Source: Rhizobium etli 8C-3
GTDB lineage: Bacteria; Pseudomonadota; Alphaproteobacteria; Rhizobiales; Rhizobiaceae
Assembly: GCF_001908375.1 (NCBI RefSeq)
Contig: NZ_CP017244.1
Span: 1,178,001-1,242,000 of the forward strand
Direction: 5' to 3'
Length of the DNA: 64,000 nt
The notes under the pieces were generated by a model. It was not told where the DNA came from. It did not search any database and saw only the letters and a program-made list of their open reading frames with translations. Made by a program: the position numbers and the translations under genes. This document shows positions 18,050-26,698 of this stretch, in pieces; position 1 is the stretch's first letter, and each line of letters begins with the position of its first letter.

Positions 18050-19147
18050 ATGGCGGAGATCAGGGTAGAAAATGTCCGCAAGCAGTTCGGCAGCTTCGCT
18101 GCGGTCGAAGACTCGAGCTTCGTCGTCCATGACGGCGAGTTTCTTGCCCTGCTCGGGCCATCCGGCTGCGGCAAGACGACCACCCTTCGCATGATCGCCG
18201 GTCTTGAACTGCCGACCAGCGGCAAGATCTATCTCCACGGCGAAGACGTCACCTTCAATCGCGCCAGCGCCCGCGACATCGCCTTTGTCTTCCAGCTCTT
18301 TGCGCTCTATCCGCACATGAACGTGCGCCAGAACATCGGCTTTCCGTTGCTATCTCAAGGGATGCCGAAGGCTGAAATACGCGAACGCGTCCAGGAGACC
18401 GCGCGCCTGCTACAGATCGATCATATTCTCGCCAGGTCCGTCTCCGGGCTTGCCGGTGGCGATCGCCAGCGTGTGGCGCTCGCCCGCGCCATCGTGCGGC
18501 GCCCGAAATGCTTTTTGATGGACGAACCGCTCGGTACACTCGATGCGGAGTTCCGCGAGGTCATGGTTCATGAGCTGCGCGAGTTGCACAACCGCATCCA
18601 CGCGACGACGGTCTACGTCACGCACGATCAGCATGAGGCGATGGCGATGGCAGACAAGATCGCCGTCATGAACCATGGCGTCATAGAACAATTCGGGACG
18701 CCACAGGAAATTTACAGCAAGCCTGCGACCATGTATGTCGCGGATTTCATCGGCTCTCCACCGATGAATTTCATCCGCTTCACCTGCGGCCTTAAGCAGG
18801 GAGACCGATCGATCTCTCTCGATGGCGTCGATGTCGCCGTTCCCGAGATTCTCCAGGACTTGAGGGTCGGCGAGCTGGCGCTTGGCGTGCGGCCCGAGCA
18901 CATCCGCTTCAGCGATGCCTCCGACCTGCGCGGCGCCGTATATGGCAGCGAGTATCTTGGAACAAATCAGATCGTGGCGATCGAAACCCGCAGCGGACTG
19001 ATCAAAGCCCGCGTTCCGGCGAACCGCAACTTTCGCATCGGCGAAACGGTCGGTCTCGAATTCAATCCTGCCAATCTTGCGCTCTTTGACTGCCAGTCGG
19101 GCCGTGCGGTCGCTTCATCGCTCTATTCGGAGGTCCGTAATGGCTGA
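18050..19147 (+). CDS. ABC transporter ATPase 1 (MalK/UgpC-type)
   Basis: The 365-residue ATPase has Walker A GPSGCGKTT, Walker B CFLMDEPLGTLD, the H-loop in YVTHDQHEAMAMADK and a C-terminal TOBE regulatory domain. The signature loop reads LAGGDRQR instead of LSGGQRQR, changing two canonical residues, and the Q-loop region is FVFQLFALYPHM. Encoding two different ATPases suggests a heterodimer with one weaker site. The stop overlaps the next start by 8 nt. Confidence 0.93.
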   Translation: MAEIRVENVRKQFGSFAAVEDSSFVVHDGEFLALLGPSGCGKTTTLRMIAGLELPTSGKIYLHGEDVTFNRASARDIAFVFQLFALYPHMNVRQNIGFPLLSQGMPKAEIRERVQETARLLQIDHILARSVSGLAGGDRQRVALARAIVRRPKCFLMDEPLGTLDAEFREVMVHELRELHNRIHATTVYVTHDQHEAMAMADKIAVMNHGVIEQFGTPQEIYSKPATMYVADFIGSPPMNFIRFTCGLKQGDRSISLDGVDVAVPEILQDLRVGELALGVRPEHIRFSDASDLRGAVYGSEYLGTNQIVAIETRSGLIKARVPANRNFRIGETVGLEFNPANLALFDCQSGRAVASSLYSEVRNG

Positions 19148-20147
19148 TGTCGTTCTTAGAGATCTCAACATGCGTTTCGGCGACACGCAGGCGCTCAGCA
19201 ACCTCAATCTGACGATCCGCGATGGCGAATTCGTCGTGCTGCTGGGGCCGACTGGGGCCGGCAAGACGACGACGCTCCGTCTGATCGCCGGTTTAGAGCG
19301 GCCCGACAGTGGCCATATCGAGATCGCCAACCGCAACGTTGCTGGCCAATCCCCTGCCGAACGCGACGTGGCATTCGTGTTCCAGCAATATTCGCTTTAT
19401 CCACATATGACGGTTTACGAAAATCTTGCCTTTCCCCTCAGGGCGGCGGTTCGAAAGATGAGCAGCGACGAGATCGATCGGCGCGTTCGCGAAATTGCAC
19501 AGATGGTGAGGATCGATCATAAGTTGGAAAACCGCTCAACGCGTCTTTCCGGCGGAGAGATGCAGCGCGTTGCAATCGGCCGCGCGCTGGTGCGCGAACC
19601 AGCCATCTACCTCATGGACGAACCGCTTTCGTCTCTCGACGCCAAGCTTCGGGGGGAGCTTCGACTGGAACTCAAGCGCATTCAGAGGGAACTGGGCTCG
19701 ACCCTTCTCTATGTGACCCACGACCAGATAGAGGCCATGACGATGGCGGACCGCATCGGCATTGTCGCCCAAGGCAGGCTCCTGCAGGTCGGCACGCCTC
19801 GGGAAATCTACGGCAATCCCGCCAGCCTTCACGTTGCAGCCCGTCTCGGGCAACCGCATATCAACCTGCTGCCTGCCGACCTGCTTCCTGGCGCAAGTCC
19901 TCCAAAGGGTACGAAGACAATCGGCGCACGCACCGAGCATCTCGAGATCATTGTCGCCAAGGATGCAAACGCAGAGGTCGATTGGATCGAGCACTTGGGC
20001 GACCAGAACCATCTGCATATCCGTGTTCGTGATCACAAGCTCGTCACGCTTGCAGATCCATATCTGTCAATCAGACCGGGCGACAGGATCAATCTTAAAC
20101 TCCGCGACCCGCTCTATTTCGATGCGAGCGGACAGCGGCTGGCTTGA
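19140..20147 (+). CDS. ABC transporter ATPase 2 (MalK/UgpC-type)
   Basis: The 335-residue ATPase has Walker A GPTGAGKTT, signature LSGGEMQRVAIGRA, Walker B YLMDEPLSSLD and the H-loop YVTHDQIEAMTMADR. A TOBE-like C-terminus follows. Its signature is more canonical than that of ATPase 1. ATG at 19140 follows GGAGG and lies inside the end of the preceding gene. Together they would drive the two permeases upstream. Confidence 0.92.
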   Translation: MADVVLRDLNMRFGDTQALSNLNLTIRDGEFVVLLGPTGAGKTTTLRLIAGLERPDSGHIEIANRNVAGQSPAERDVAFVFQQYSLYPHMTVYENLAFPLRAAVRKMSSDEIDRRVREIAQMVRIDHKLENRSTRLSGGEMQRVAIGRALVREPAIYLMDEPLSSLDAKLRGELRLELKRIQRELGSTLLYVTHDQIEAMTMADRIGIVAQGRLLQVGTPREIYGNPASLHVAARLGQPHINLLPADLLPGASPPKGTKTIGARTEHLEIIVAKDANAEVDWIEHLGDQNHLHIRVRDHKLVTLADPYLSIRPGDRINLKLRDPLYFDASGQRLA

Positions 20148-20199
20148 ACCGAAGATACTGAGCAACGCAGGCATGCGAAAAACAGACGGGTCTCAATCA

Positions 20200-21855
20200 A
20201 TGAAACATTTCTTTAATCGTCGGGAAGACATCGTCACGGACGCTCTGGACGGCCTGCTGCTCACAAGCGGCCCGGGCCGCCTTGCCCGTCTTGATACATT
20301 TCCCGAAATCAAGGTGATATTGCGCGCGGACTGGGATCATTCGAAAGTGGCAATCATTTCAGGCGGCGGTGCGGGGCATGAGCCTTCGCACGCCGGGTTC
20401 GTCGGCAAGGGCATGCTGACGGCAGCGGTATCTGGGGAGATATTTGCTTCGCCGAGCGTCGACGCGGTCCTGACGGCGATCCGCGCCGTTACCGGACCCC
20501 GCGGAGCCCTGTTGATCGTCAAGAATTATACCGGCGACCGCTTGAATTTCGGGCTTGCGGCCGAAAGGGCCCGCGCCGAAGGTTTCGACGTTGAGATGGT
20601 CATTGTTGCAGACGACATCGCGATCCCGGATATCATCCAACCGCGTGGCGTCGCCGGCACCTTGTTCGTTCACAAGATTGCCGGATATTACGCCGAGATC
20701 GGAACGGATTTAAAGACAGTCGCCGCACGTGCTGCATCCGCAGCAACCGATACCGTCTCGCTCGGCATGTCGCTTTCGACTTGCAGTGTACCCGGCCAGT
20801 TGCATGAGGACCGGCTTGGCGCGAACGAAGGCGAACTTGGCCTTGGTATCCACGGGGAACCAGGCGTCGAGCGCATCGCACTTCAACCGGTCGCCGATAT
20901 CGTTGCCGCAATGACCGGGCGGCTTGCCGCAAAGGTGGACGATTCGCGAAGCCATGCCCTTCTCATCAACAATCTTGGCGCCGTCCCGCCTCTCGAAATG
21001 GGCCTGATTGCCAATACCGTCCTGTCTTGCCCTCTCGCACGCCGTGTCAAACTGATTGTCGGGCCGGCGCCGATGATGACGGCGCTCAACATGAACGGTT
21101 TCTCGCTCTCCCTGATCCCGCTGGATGACGCGCGCGAGGTCGCTTTGAAGGCCCCGGTCGACCCGCATGCCTGGGTACCTGCAGTCGAACATCGTGGGAT
21201 CAATGTCATTGCAGGTCCCCAAAGCGGCGCCGTTGCGGATAAAACGGCCGCAGCCAGCGACGACGGCCATAGCCGTCGCCTGATAACAGCGCTCTGCGAG
21301 CACCTGATTTCGCTCGAAAGCGAGCTTAACCGCTTGGACGGCCGCCTCGGCGACGGAGACACTGGCTCCACGGTCGCAACCGGCGCTCGCAGCGTGCTTG
21401 CCCGTATTGACACCCTGCCGCTCAAGGAGCCCGCCGCCACCCTGGCTTCGATCGGCGACATTCTGAGTATGAGCATGGGGGGCTCGAGCGGCGTTTTGCT
21501 GTCGATCTTCTTTACCGCCGCAGCCAAGGCTATGGCGGATAAAGCCGATATCGCCGCGGCCCTTCTTGCCGGCCTTGATCGGATGACGTTTTATGGTGGA
21601 GCCGGGATCGGCGACCGCACCATGGTCGATGCGCTGGCCCCGGCGCTTGCAGCACTTACCTCCGGCAACCTCGCGGCGGCGGCGAAGGCGGCTGTGGCAG
21701 GCGCGGAATCGACCAAGTCGATGAAGAAGGCAAAGGCTGGACGCGCCTCGTATGTCGGGGAGGAGGATCTGAAAGGAGTGCCTGACCCTGGTGCGGTGGC
21801 GGTCGCGGGCGCATTCGAGGTCGCGGCAGCCATTGCGGCGACAGCCATGGCGTAA
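20200..21855 (+). CDS. Fused DhaK-DhaL kinase (dihydroxyacetone kinase, ATP-type)
   Basis: This 551-residue protein joins a DhaK domain (about 1-330: GGGAGHEPSHAGFVGKGML; KNYTGDRLNF; GLGIHGEPG with the substrate-binding histidine) to a DhaL domain (about 350-551: RLGDGDTGSTVATGA; MGGSSGVLL; FYGGAGIGDRTMVDAL). This is the architecture and length of single-chain ATP-dependent dihydroxyacetone kinases and of erythrulose kinases. Start at 20200 begins the domain (KHFFNRREDIV); ATG at 20173 is a possible alternative. It phosphorylates dihydroxyacetone or a related short ketose in the cytoplasm. Confidence 0.93.
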   Translation: MKHFFNRREDIVTDALDGLLLTSGPGRLARLDTFPEIKVILRADWDHSKVAIISGGGAGHEPSHAGFVGKGMLTAAVSGEIFASPSVDAVLTAIRAVTGPRGALLIVKNYTGDRLNFGLAAERARAEGFDVEMVIVADDIAIPDIIQPRGVAGTLFVHKIAGYYAEIGTDLKTVAARAASAATDTVSLGMSLSTCSVPGQLHEDRLGANEGELGLGIHGEPGVERIALQPVADIVAAMTGRLAAKVDDSRSHALLINNLGAVPPLEMGLIANTVLSCPLARRVKLIVGPAPMMTALNMNGFSLSLIPLDDAREVALKAPVDPHAWVPAVEHRGINVIAGPQSGAVADKTAAASDDGHSRRLITALCEHLISLESELNRLDGRLGDGDTGSTVATGARSVLARIDTLPLKEPAATLASIGDILSMSMGGSSGVLLSIFFTAAAKAMADKADIAAALLAGLDRMTFYGGAGIGDRTMVDALAPALAALTSGNLAAAAKAAVAGAESTKSMKKAKAGRASYVGEEDLKGVPDPGAVAVAGAFEVAAAIAATAMA

Positions 21856-21883
21856 AAACGTGCCGCCGTTGGGAGGACATGAG

Positions 21884-22498
21884 GTGCAGGCAGAACCCGT
21901 GCTTGTTTTGGGACTGATCGAAGCTTGCCGGGCGGTCATCACGGCAAACACCGATCACCTTTGCGCGCTCGATTGCGCGATTGGAGATGGAGACCACGGC
22001 AGCAACATGCAGCGAGGATGCGAGGCGGTGAGCGCGCAAGGAACTGCCCTTTCCAACCTCCCCTTGCCTGATGCCGTGGAAAAGATAGGAATGACTTTGG
22101 TGATGAATATCGGCGGTGCTGCGGGTCCTCTTTACGGGACACTGCTGATGGAAATCGGCCGGGAGCTGCGGGCACGGGACCGGACTGACGATTTCGCGAT
22201 CGTGCTGAAAAAGGCGATCGATGCGGTTGCAAGGCGCGGACGTTCGCACCAAGGCGACAAGACGCTGCTCGACGTGCTCTATCCGGTACAGGATGCGCTT
22301 GCCCGATCTTCGACGCTGATCGATGTCGCGCGGCACGCCGAACGCTCCGCCAGCCTGACCGCCGCCATGCGGGCCAGGCGCGGCCGCGCCTCTTATCTCG
22401 GCGATCGTTCGATCGGTCATGTCGATCCGGGTGCATCAAGCTGCGCGCTTTTGACTACGGCTATCTGCCATTATTTCGGGGAGAACCATCGGGCATGA
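21884..22498 (+). CDS. dhaL: DhaL, ADP-binding subunit of PTS-dependent dihydroxyacetone kinase
   Basis: The 204-residue protein has the nucleotide/Mg site DCAIGDGDHGSNMQRG and the NIGGAAGPLYGTLLM segment typical of stand-alone DhaL. GTG at 21884 with GGGAGGA upstream is chosen; the longer frame is spurious. In the PTS system DhaL keeps a bound ADP that is rephosphorylated by DhaM. It overlaps dhaM by ATGA, supporting a matched pair. The kinase partner DhaK is probably the one at 25300. Confidence 0.93.
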   Translation: MQAEPVLVLGLIEACRAVITANTDHLCALDCAIGDGDHGSNMQRGCEAVSAQGTALSNLPLPDAVEKIGMTLVMNIGGAAGPLYGTLLMEIGRELRARDRTDDFAIVLKKAIDAVARRGRSHQGDKTLLDVLYPVQDALARSSTLIDVARHAERSASLTAAMRARRGRASYLGDRSIGHVDPGASSCALLTTAICHYFGENHRA

Positions 22499-22896
22499 CG
22501 ACTGGAAACACCGCAAACGTCGGAATCGTGATCGTCTCCCACTCGCCGTTGGTCGCGCGAGGTATTGCCGACATGGTGCGGCAGATGGTCGGTGACTGCG
22601 TGCCGCTCGCCTGGTCGGGAGGCAATGTTCGCGGAGAGCTCGGCACCGACGCTGGCGGCATCCTGCAGGCAATCGAGACGGCCTGGTCGGATGCAGGGGT
22701 CGCCGTCTTCGTCGATCTCGGTGGGGCGGAAACAAACAGCGAAATGGCGATCGAGATGCTCGGCGCGCCGCGCTCGGCGCTCGTTGCGATCTGCAACGCC
22801 CCTTTGGTGGAAGGCGCCGTCATCGCGGCGGCGGAGGCCTCCGGCGGCGCTTCGCTGTCAAAAGTCGTCGCTACGGCCGAGGAGCTCTCGCCCTGA
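22495..22896 (+). CDS. dhaM: DhaM, EIIA-like phosphotransferase subunit
   Basis: The 133-residue protein is a mannose-family EIIA domain. IVIVSHSPLVARGIADMV carries the phosphorylatable histidine near residue 16. It lacks the HPr and EI-like domains that are fused in E. coli DhaM; those functions are encoded by the next two genes in the same order. It transfers phosphate from HPr to the ADP on DhaL. Its stop overlaps the HPr start. Confidence 0.92.
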   Translation: MTTGNTANVGIVIVSHSPLVARGIADMVRQMVGDCVPLAWSGGNVRGELGTDAGGILQAIETAWSDAGVAVFVDLGGAETNSEMAIEMLGAPRSALVAICNAPLVEGAVIAAAEASGGASLSKVVATAEELSP

Positions 22897-23240
22897 TGAG
22901 CAGTGAATTTCGAATAGAGACGACGGAGACTACACGATTGCATGTCAGCTACCAGACGGACGTGGAGGTCAAGCATGCTGTTGGACTGCACGCGCGCCCG
23001 GCCGTGACATTCACCCGGCTTGCAAAGTCGTTCCCATGTTCGATCGAAGTCGCCGTGAACGGCAGCGATGTCTGGCTGAACGGCAAGAGCATTATCAAAA
23101 TCATGAGCGCCAGAATCCGCAAGGGATCGGTTCTACGCATAAGAGCGGACGGCATTCTGGCGGAAGAGGCAGTCAAGGAATTGAAGGAACTTGTCGAACG
23201 CAACTTCGACGAGGACAAGAAACATGGCCGAACGGGATAG
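22896..23240 (+). CDS. HPr-family phosphocarrier protein
   Basis: The 114-residue protein has an HPr domain from about residue 24. The phospho-histidine is in VGLHARPAVTF and the regulatory-serine region is LNGKSIIKIMS. The 20-residue N-terminal extension is unusual; a TTG start just before HVSYQTD would give a standard HPr length. Both are possible because ATG at 22896 overlaps the dhaM stop. It should carry phosphate from the adjacent enzyme I to DhaM. Confidence 0.9.
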   Translation: MSSEFRIETTETTRLHVSYQTDVEVKHAVGLHARPAVTFTRLAKSFPCSIEVAVNGSDVWLNGKSIIKIMSARIRKGSVLRIRADGILAEEAVKELKELVERNFDEDKKHGRTG

Positions 23241-24828
23241 CCTAAAAGCAACGAGCGCTTCTTCCGGCGTCGCCTACGGACCGGCGCATTTGGCAGAAAT
23301 GCCTGTTGCCGCCCCTTCGTCACTGCAGCCTGCTTCAGGATATCAGGCGCTCATCGACGCCATCGAAGCATCGGTCGGCGAGCTTGAAGCCCTCGCCGCA
23401 AGGTCGGACGCCGAAAGCCGAGACATCATCGATTTTCAGATCGAGGTTCTTCGCGACCCGACGATAGCGGAAACAGCCGAAGCGCGTATGGATGCCGGAG
23501 AAAATATCGTCTTTGCGTGGGCAGGTACGCTCGACGACTACATCGGCGAATTGGAGACGGCAGACGAAGAGCAGGTACGGGCGCGCGCCGTCGATATCCT
23601 GGACATCAAGAACCGCGTGCTCTGCGCGTTGGCCGGAGCACCCATCGCGGACTTTCCGGCAGGCTCGATCTTTGTTGCCAGGGATATGGAGCCGAGCCGC
23701 TTCCTGGCACATGATTGGTCGCAGGGCGGAGGCATCGCGCTGTTTAATGGCAGTGCCATCGGCCATGTCGCGCTGCTCGCACGGGCGAAATCGATCCCCA
23801 TGGTCGTCAACACAGGGCATTTCAACGTTACGGAAGGCGATGATATTCGGGTCGATGCAGACAGCGGTGCAATCACCATCCATGCCGATGGTGCAGGCGC
23901 CGAATCGGCTTCGACGAAATTGATTTCCATGTTCACGGACGCAAGTCCTTGTGACAATGGTGAGGTGCGCACGGCCGATGGGACGAAGATCCTGCTGTCG
24001 ATCAATGTAAACGACCCGGCCGATCTGGATTCAGTTGAGCCGGTGACAACGGCCGGCGTTGGCCTGATGCGGTCGGAATTTGCGGTCTCGTCGGTCGCGG
24101 AGGCGGCGAGCGAAGAGAAGCAGATCGTCATCTATCGTCACGTCCTGAAATGGGCGGCTGGCAAGCCTGTGACAATTCGCATGCTGGATATCGGCGGCGA
24201 CAAGCCACTTGCCGGGCTCAGTGTGCCACCTGGCGGACCGGCAACGGATCTGCGGGGCATCCGTCTCCTGCTCGCACACCCCGAAATTGCGCGCGTGCAA
24301 GCACGCGCCCTGCTGCGTGCCGCAGTCCACGGCGATCTTCGCGTGACGCTGCCGATGGTCACCTTTCCGTCAGAGATCAACGAGATGCGGAGCATATTCC
24401 GTGAGGAAGCCGAACGGCTCTCCAGCCGCGGCATGCCTCACCCCATCCCGCCGATCGGCATGATGGTGGAAGTGCCGGCCGCTGCACTGATGCTTGACAC
24501 CTTTGAAACCGCTGATTTTTTTTCACTCGGAACCAATGACCTCACACAGCAGCTCGCCGCCTCCACTCGCGATGGCGCCAACTCGATGACCTTTCATCGC
24601 GCTGCCATACCGGCGCTGTTTCGTTTTCTTGAAGGAGCGATGCGACTTGCGGCAAAGGGCGGCAAACCTGTCAGCATCTGCGGAAACATCGCGGGCGACC
24701 CCCAATGGCTTCCGGGATTGCTTGCGATCGGCTTGCGGCACTTTTCCGTGGCGCCCGTACAGCTTCCCGCGATAAGATCGGCGATCGTCGGGTTGAGAGC
24801 CGATGGAACAAAGGCAGCCGGAGATTAA
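23224..24828 (+). CDS. PTS enzyme I (phosphoenolpyruvate-protein phosphotransferase)
   Basis: At 534 residues this is a full-length enzyme I. The phospho-histidine region is NGSAIGHVALLARAKSIP. PEP-binding motifs are GLMRSEF, MLDIGGDKPL, GMMVEVPAA and SLGTNDLTQQ, and the catalytic cysteine is in SICGNIAGDP. It lacks the N-terminal GAF domain of the nitrogen-PTS enzyme. Two departures are visible: CGN where CGE is usual, and TDLRGIR in place of the NPxLGxR motif. It would use PEP to start the HPr-DhaM-DhaL relay. Start 23224 overlaps the HPr gene. Confidence 0.92.
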   Translation: MAERDSLKATSASSGVAYGPAHLAEMPVAAPSSLQPASGYQALIDAIEASVGELEALAARSDAESRDIIDFQIEVLRDPTIAETAEARMDAGENIVFAWAGTLDDYIGELETADEEQVRARAVDILDIKNRVLCALAGAPIADFPAGSIFVARDMEPSRFLAHDWSQGGGIALFNGSAIGHVALLARAKSIPMVVNTGHFNVTEGDDIRVDADSGAITIHADGAGAESASTKLISMFTDASPCDNGEVRTADGTKILLSINVNDPADLDSVEPVTTAGVGLMRSEFAVSSVAEAASEEKQIVIYRHVLKWAAGKPVTIRMLDIGGDKPLAGLSVPPGGPATDLRGIRLLLAHPEIARVQARALLRAAVHGDLRVTLPMVTFPSEINEMRSIFREEAERLSSRGMPHPIPPIGMMVEVPAAALMLDTFETADFFSLGTNDLTQQLAASTRDGANSMTFHRAAIPALFRFLEGAMRLAAKGGKPVSICGNIAGDPQWLPGLLAIGLRHFSVAPVQLPAIRSAIVGLRADGTKAAGD

Positions 24829-24829
24829 G

Positions 24830-25240
24830 ATGGCGCGCGACGACACCGAGGACGCCATTATCGCCTACAAGTCCATCCTGGCGCAGATCATCGACAATCG
24901 TCCCTCCGGCACACGTCAGCGGCTTGCCACGGAGCTCGGAAAGCACCGTAGCTTCGTTACGCAAATTACAAGTCCGACCTACGCGACACCGCTGCCGGCC
25001 CGGCACTTGGCGACGGTTTTTCAGGTGTGCCACTTCAGTGCCGCCGAACAGGAGCGTTTTCTGGACGCCTATCAAACGGCGCATCCGGGGAAACTTCCGG
25101 AGCTGGGCCATGCCGAAAAGTTGCGGCAATTTTCCATCATGGTTCCGGATTTCGGCGACGAGAGGAAGAACCGCCTGCTGGAGGAGGCCATCTCCGATCT
25201 GGTGCAGAAGATCGCCGCCCTTTGCGGAGGAACGGATTAA
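24830..25240 (+). CDS. Small HTH-like protein within the dihydroxyacetone kinase operon
   Basis: The 136-residue protein starts 1 nt after the enzyme I stop, with GGAG upstream. The segment TRQRLATELGKHRSFVTQI (about residues 29-47) reads as a helix-turn-helix of XRE type. The rest is charged and helical (DERKNRLLEEAISDLVQKI). I do not recognise a named family. Its place between enzyme I and the second dhaK suggests an operon regulator, possibly one that senses kinase or PTS state as DhaR does elsewhere (speculative). Confidence 0.7.
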   Translation: MARDDTEDAIIAYKSILAQIIDNRPSGTRQRLATELGKHRSFVTQITSPTYATPLPARHLATVFQVCHFSAAEQERFLDAYQTAHPGKLPELGHAEKLRQFSIMVPDFGDERKNRLLEEAISDLVQKIAALCGGTD

Positions 25241-25299
25241 TCGGAATTTCGCGGACCGGCTAAGGACCGCAAACATATCGCCGCCTTGGGGAGGGCTGG

Positions 25300-26295
25300 A
25301 TGAAGAGGTTCATGAACACTGCGCAAACCATGGTCGCTGAAAGCCTGGAAGGCTTCGTGCGCGCCCATGGGGAATTGGTCGTGTTCGGCGCAGGGCGAAA
25401 ATGCGTCCGCCGTCGACACTTCACACCAGGTAAGGTCGCAATCATCTCCGGAGGGGGCGCCGGTCACGAGCCTATGCATATCGGATTTGTCGGCAAGGGG
25501 ATGCTGGATGCGGCCTGCGTCGGGCATATTTTTACCTCGCCGACGCCTGACCAGATCGTGAGCGCCATAGAGGAGGCGGACACAGGAGCCGGATGCCTGC
25601 TCATCATCAAGAATTATGACGGCGACATCATGAACTTCGAGATGGCGATAGAAATGGCCGCCAACCGCCACAGGATCGAAACTGTCATCGTCAGCGACGA
25701 TATCGAGACAGGAAGAGCTGATGAAGGCCGAGGACGCCGCGGTGTCGCAGGCACGCTGATCTTCGAGAAAATCATCGGTGCGGCGGCGGAACGGGGCCTG
25801 CCGCTCGCCGAATTGAAGCGGATCGGCGCCCGGCTGGACGGACGTGTCCGGACAATGGGAGTGGCGCTCAACGGGGTCACGATACCACAGATCCAGCGCA
25901 CGACATTTTCAGTGGACACGGACGAAATGGAAGTGGGCGTCGGCATCCATGGAGAGCCGGGCCGTTCGAGACAACGCCTCCTGGCCGCTGACGACATCAT
26001 CCGTCATCTCTGCGAAACAATCTCGGCAGACATCTCCATCCAGCCGGATACGAAAGCCTTGCTCTTCGTCAACGGCCTTGGCAGCACGCCGCCGGCCGAA
26101 CTCTATCTTGCCTACAACGCCGCTCACCGTTTCATGGAAGAGCGGCTGTTTCACATTAAACGCGCACTGGTCGGCACCTATGTCACCTCCCTCGACATGC
26201 AGGGACTGTCGGTCACACTGGCTTTGCTGACCGACGATGAGATCGCATTGTGGGACTCGCCTGTGGCGACGGCAGCGCTGAATTCGTCGCCTTGA
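25300..26295 (+). CDS. dhaK: DhaK, substrate-binding subunit of dihydroxyacetone kinase
   Basis: This 331-residue stand-alone DhaK has GGGAGHEPMHIGFVGKGML, KNYDGDIMNFEMA and GVGIHGEPGRSR; the histidine forms the hemiaminal with the ketose. GGGAGGG precedes the ATG. Length fits PTS-type DhaK, so it probably works with the DhaL at 21884 and the DhaM at 22495, while the fused DhaK-DhaL works alone with ATP. It closes the operon. Confidence 0.93.
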   Translation: MKRFMNTAQTMVAESLEGFVRAHGELVVFGAGRKCVRRRHFTPGKVAIISGGGAGHEPMHIGFVGKGMLDAACVGHIFTSPTPDQIVSAIEEADTGAGCLLIIKNYDGDIMNFEMAIEMAANRHRIETVIVSDDIETGRADEGRGRRGVAGTLIFEKIIGAAAERGLPLAELKRIGARLDGRVRTMGVALNGVTIPQIQRTTFSVDTDEMEVGVGIHGEPGRSRQRLLAADDIIRHLCETISADISIQPDTKALLFVNGLGSTPPAELYLAYNAAHRFMEERLFHIKRALVGTYVTSLDMQGLSVTLALLTDDEIALWDSPVATAALNSSP

Positions 26296-26698
26296 CTGGG
26301 CATGCCGCCGTCTCACGCCACCCGCTGAGCGCTCGGCGCATTTGTCCAAAGGAAGGGCAACCGTCGCAAACCGGCAGGCATTCCATACCATGGACGATCA
26401 TCAAAAATGTCGCGATGCTGGACGTCGCGCGTCTGGTCGTGCGCCGAACGGGCGAACCTCATGAGCCGTTGAATGGGATCGTCAAGAGACCGCGGCCTTC
26501 ATTACAAACGACGGCAATGATGATGCCCGCGTTCGCTCACCCTTTGCACGGCCCTCGTCGAGCAGCAGATTGAATTCTTTGCCTTCTGGCGGATATTCTG
26601 GTCCGATCCTTCATATGTGAGCTATCAGATGGTATGCGGGCGTGGCGCCAAGGGGCGCAGTCAGCATCGACAGCGTCGAGGCCTGTCGGGGCCGGTCC
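26296..26698. other. Intergenic region between the kinase operon and the polysaccharide locus
   Basis: About 400 bp separate two convergent blocks. Open frames here are short, lack ribosome sites and have no recognisable motifs. No T-tract terminator or tRNA was seen. Confidence 0.5.

Noticed and set aside
20710..21951. A 413-codon antisense frame across the fused DhaK-DhaL gene
   Set aside because: It lacks any recognisable domain and is explained by the high-GC third positions of the sense gene.
26250..26698. Several short frames between the kinase operon and the flippase
   Set aside because: All are short, without ribosome sites or domains. The region is treated as intergenic.
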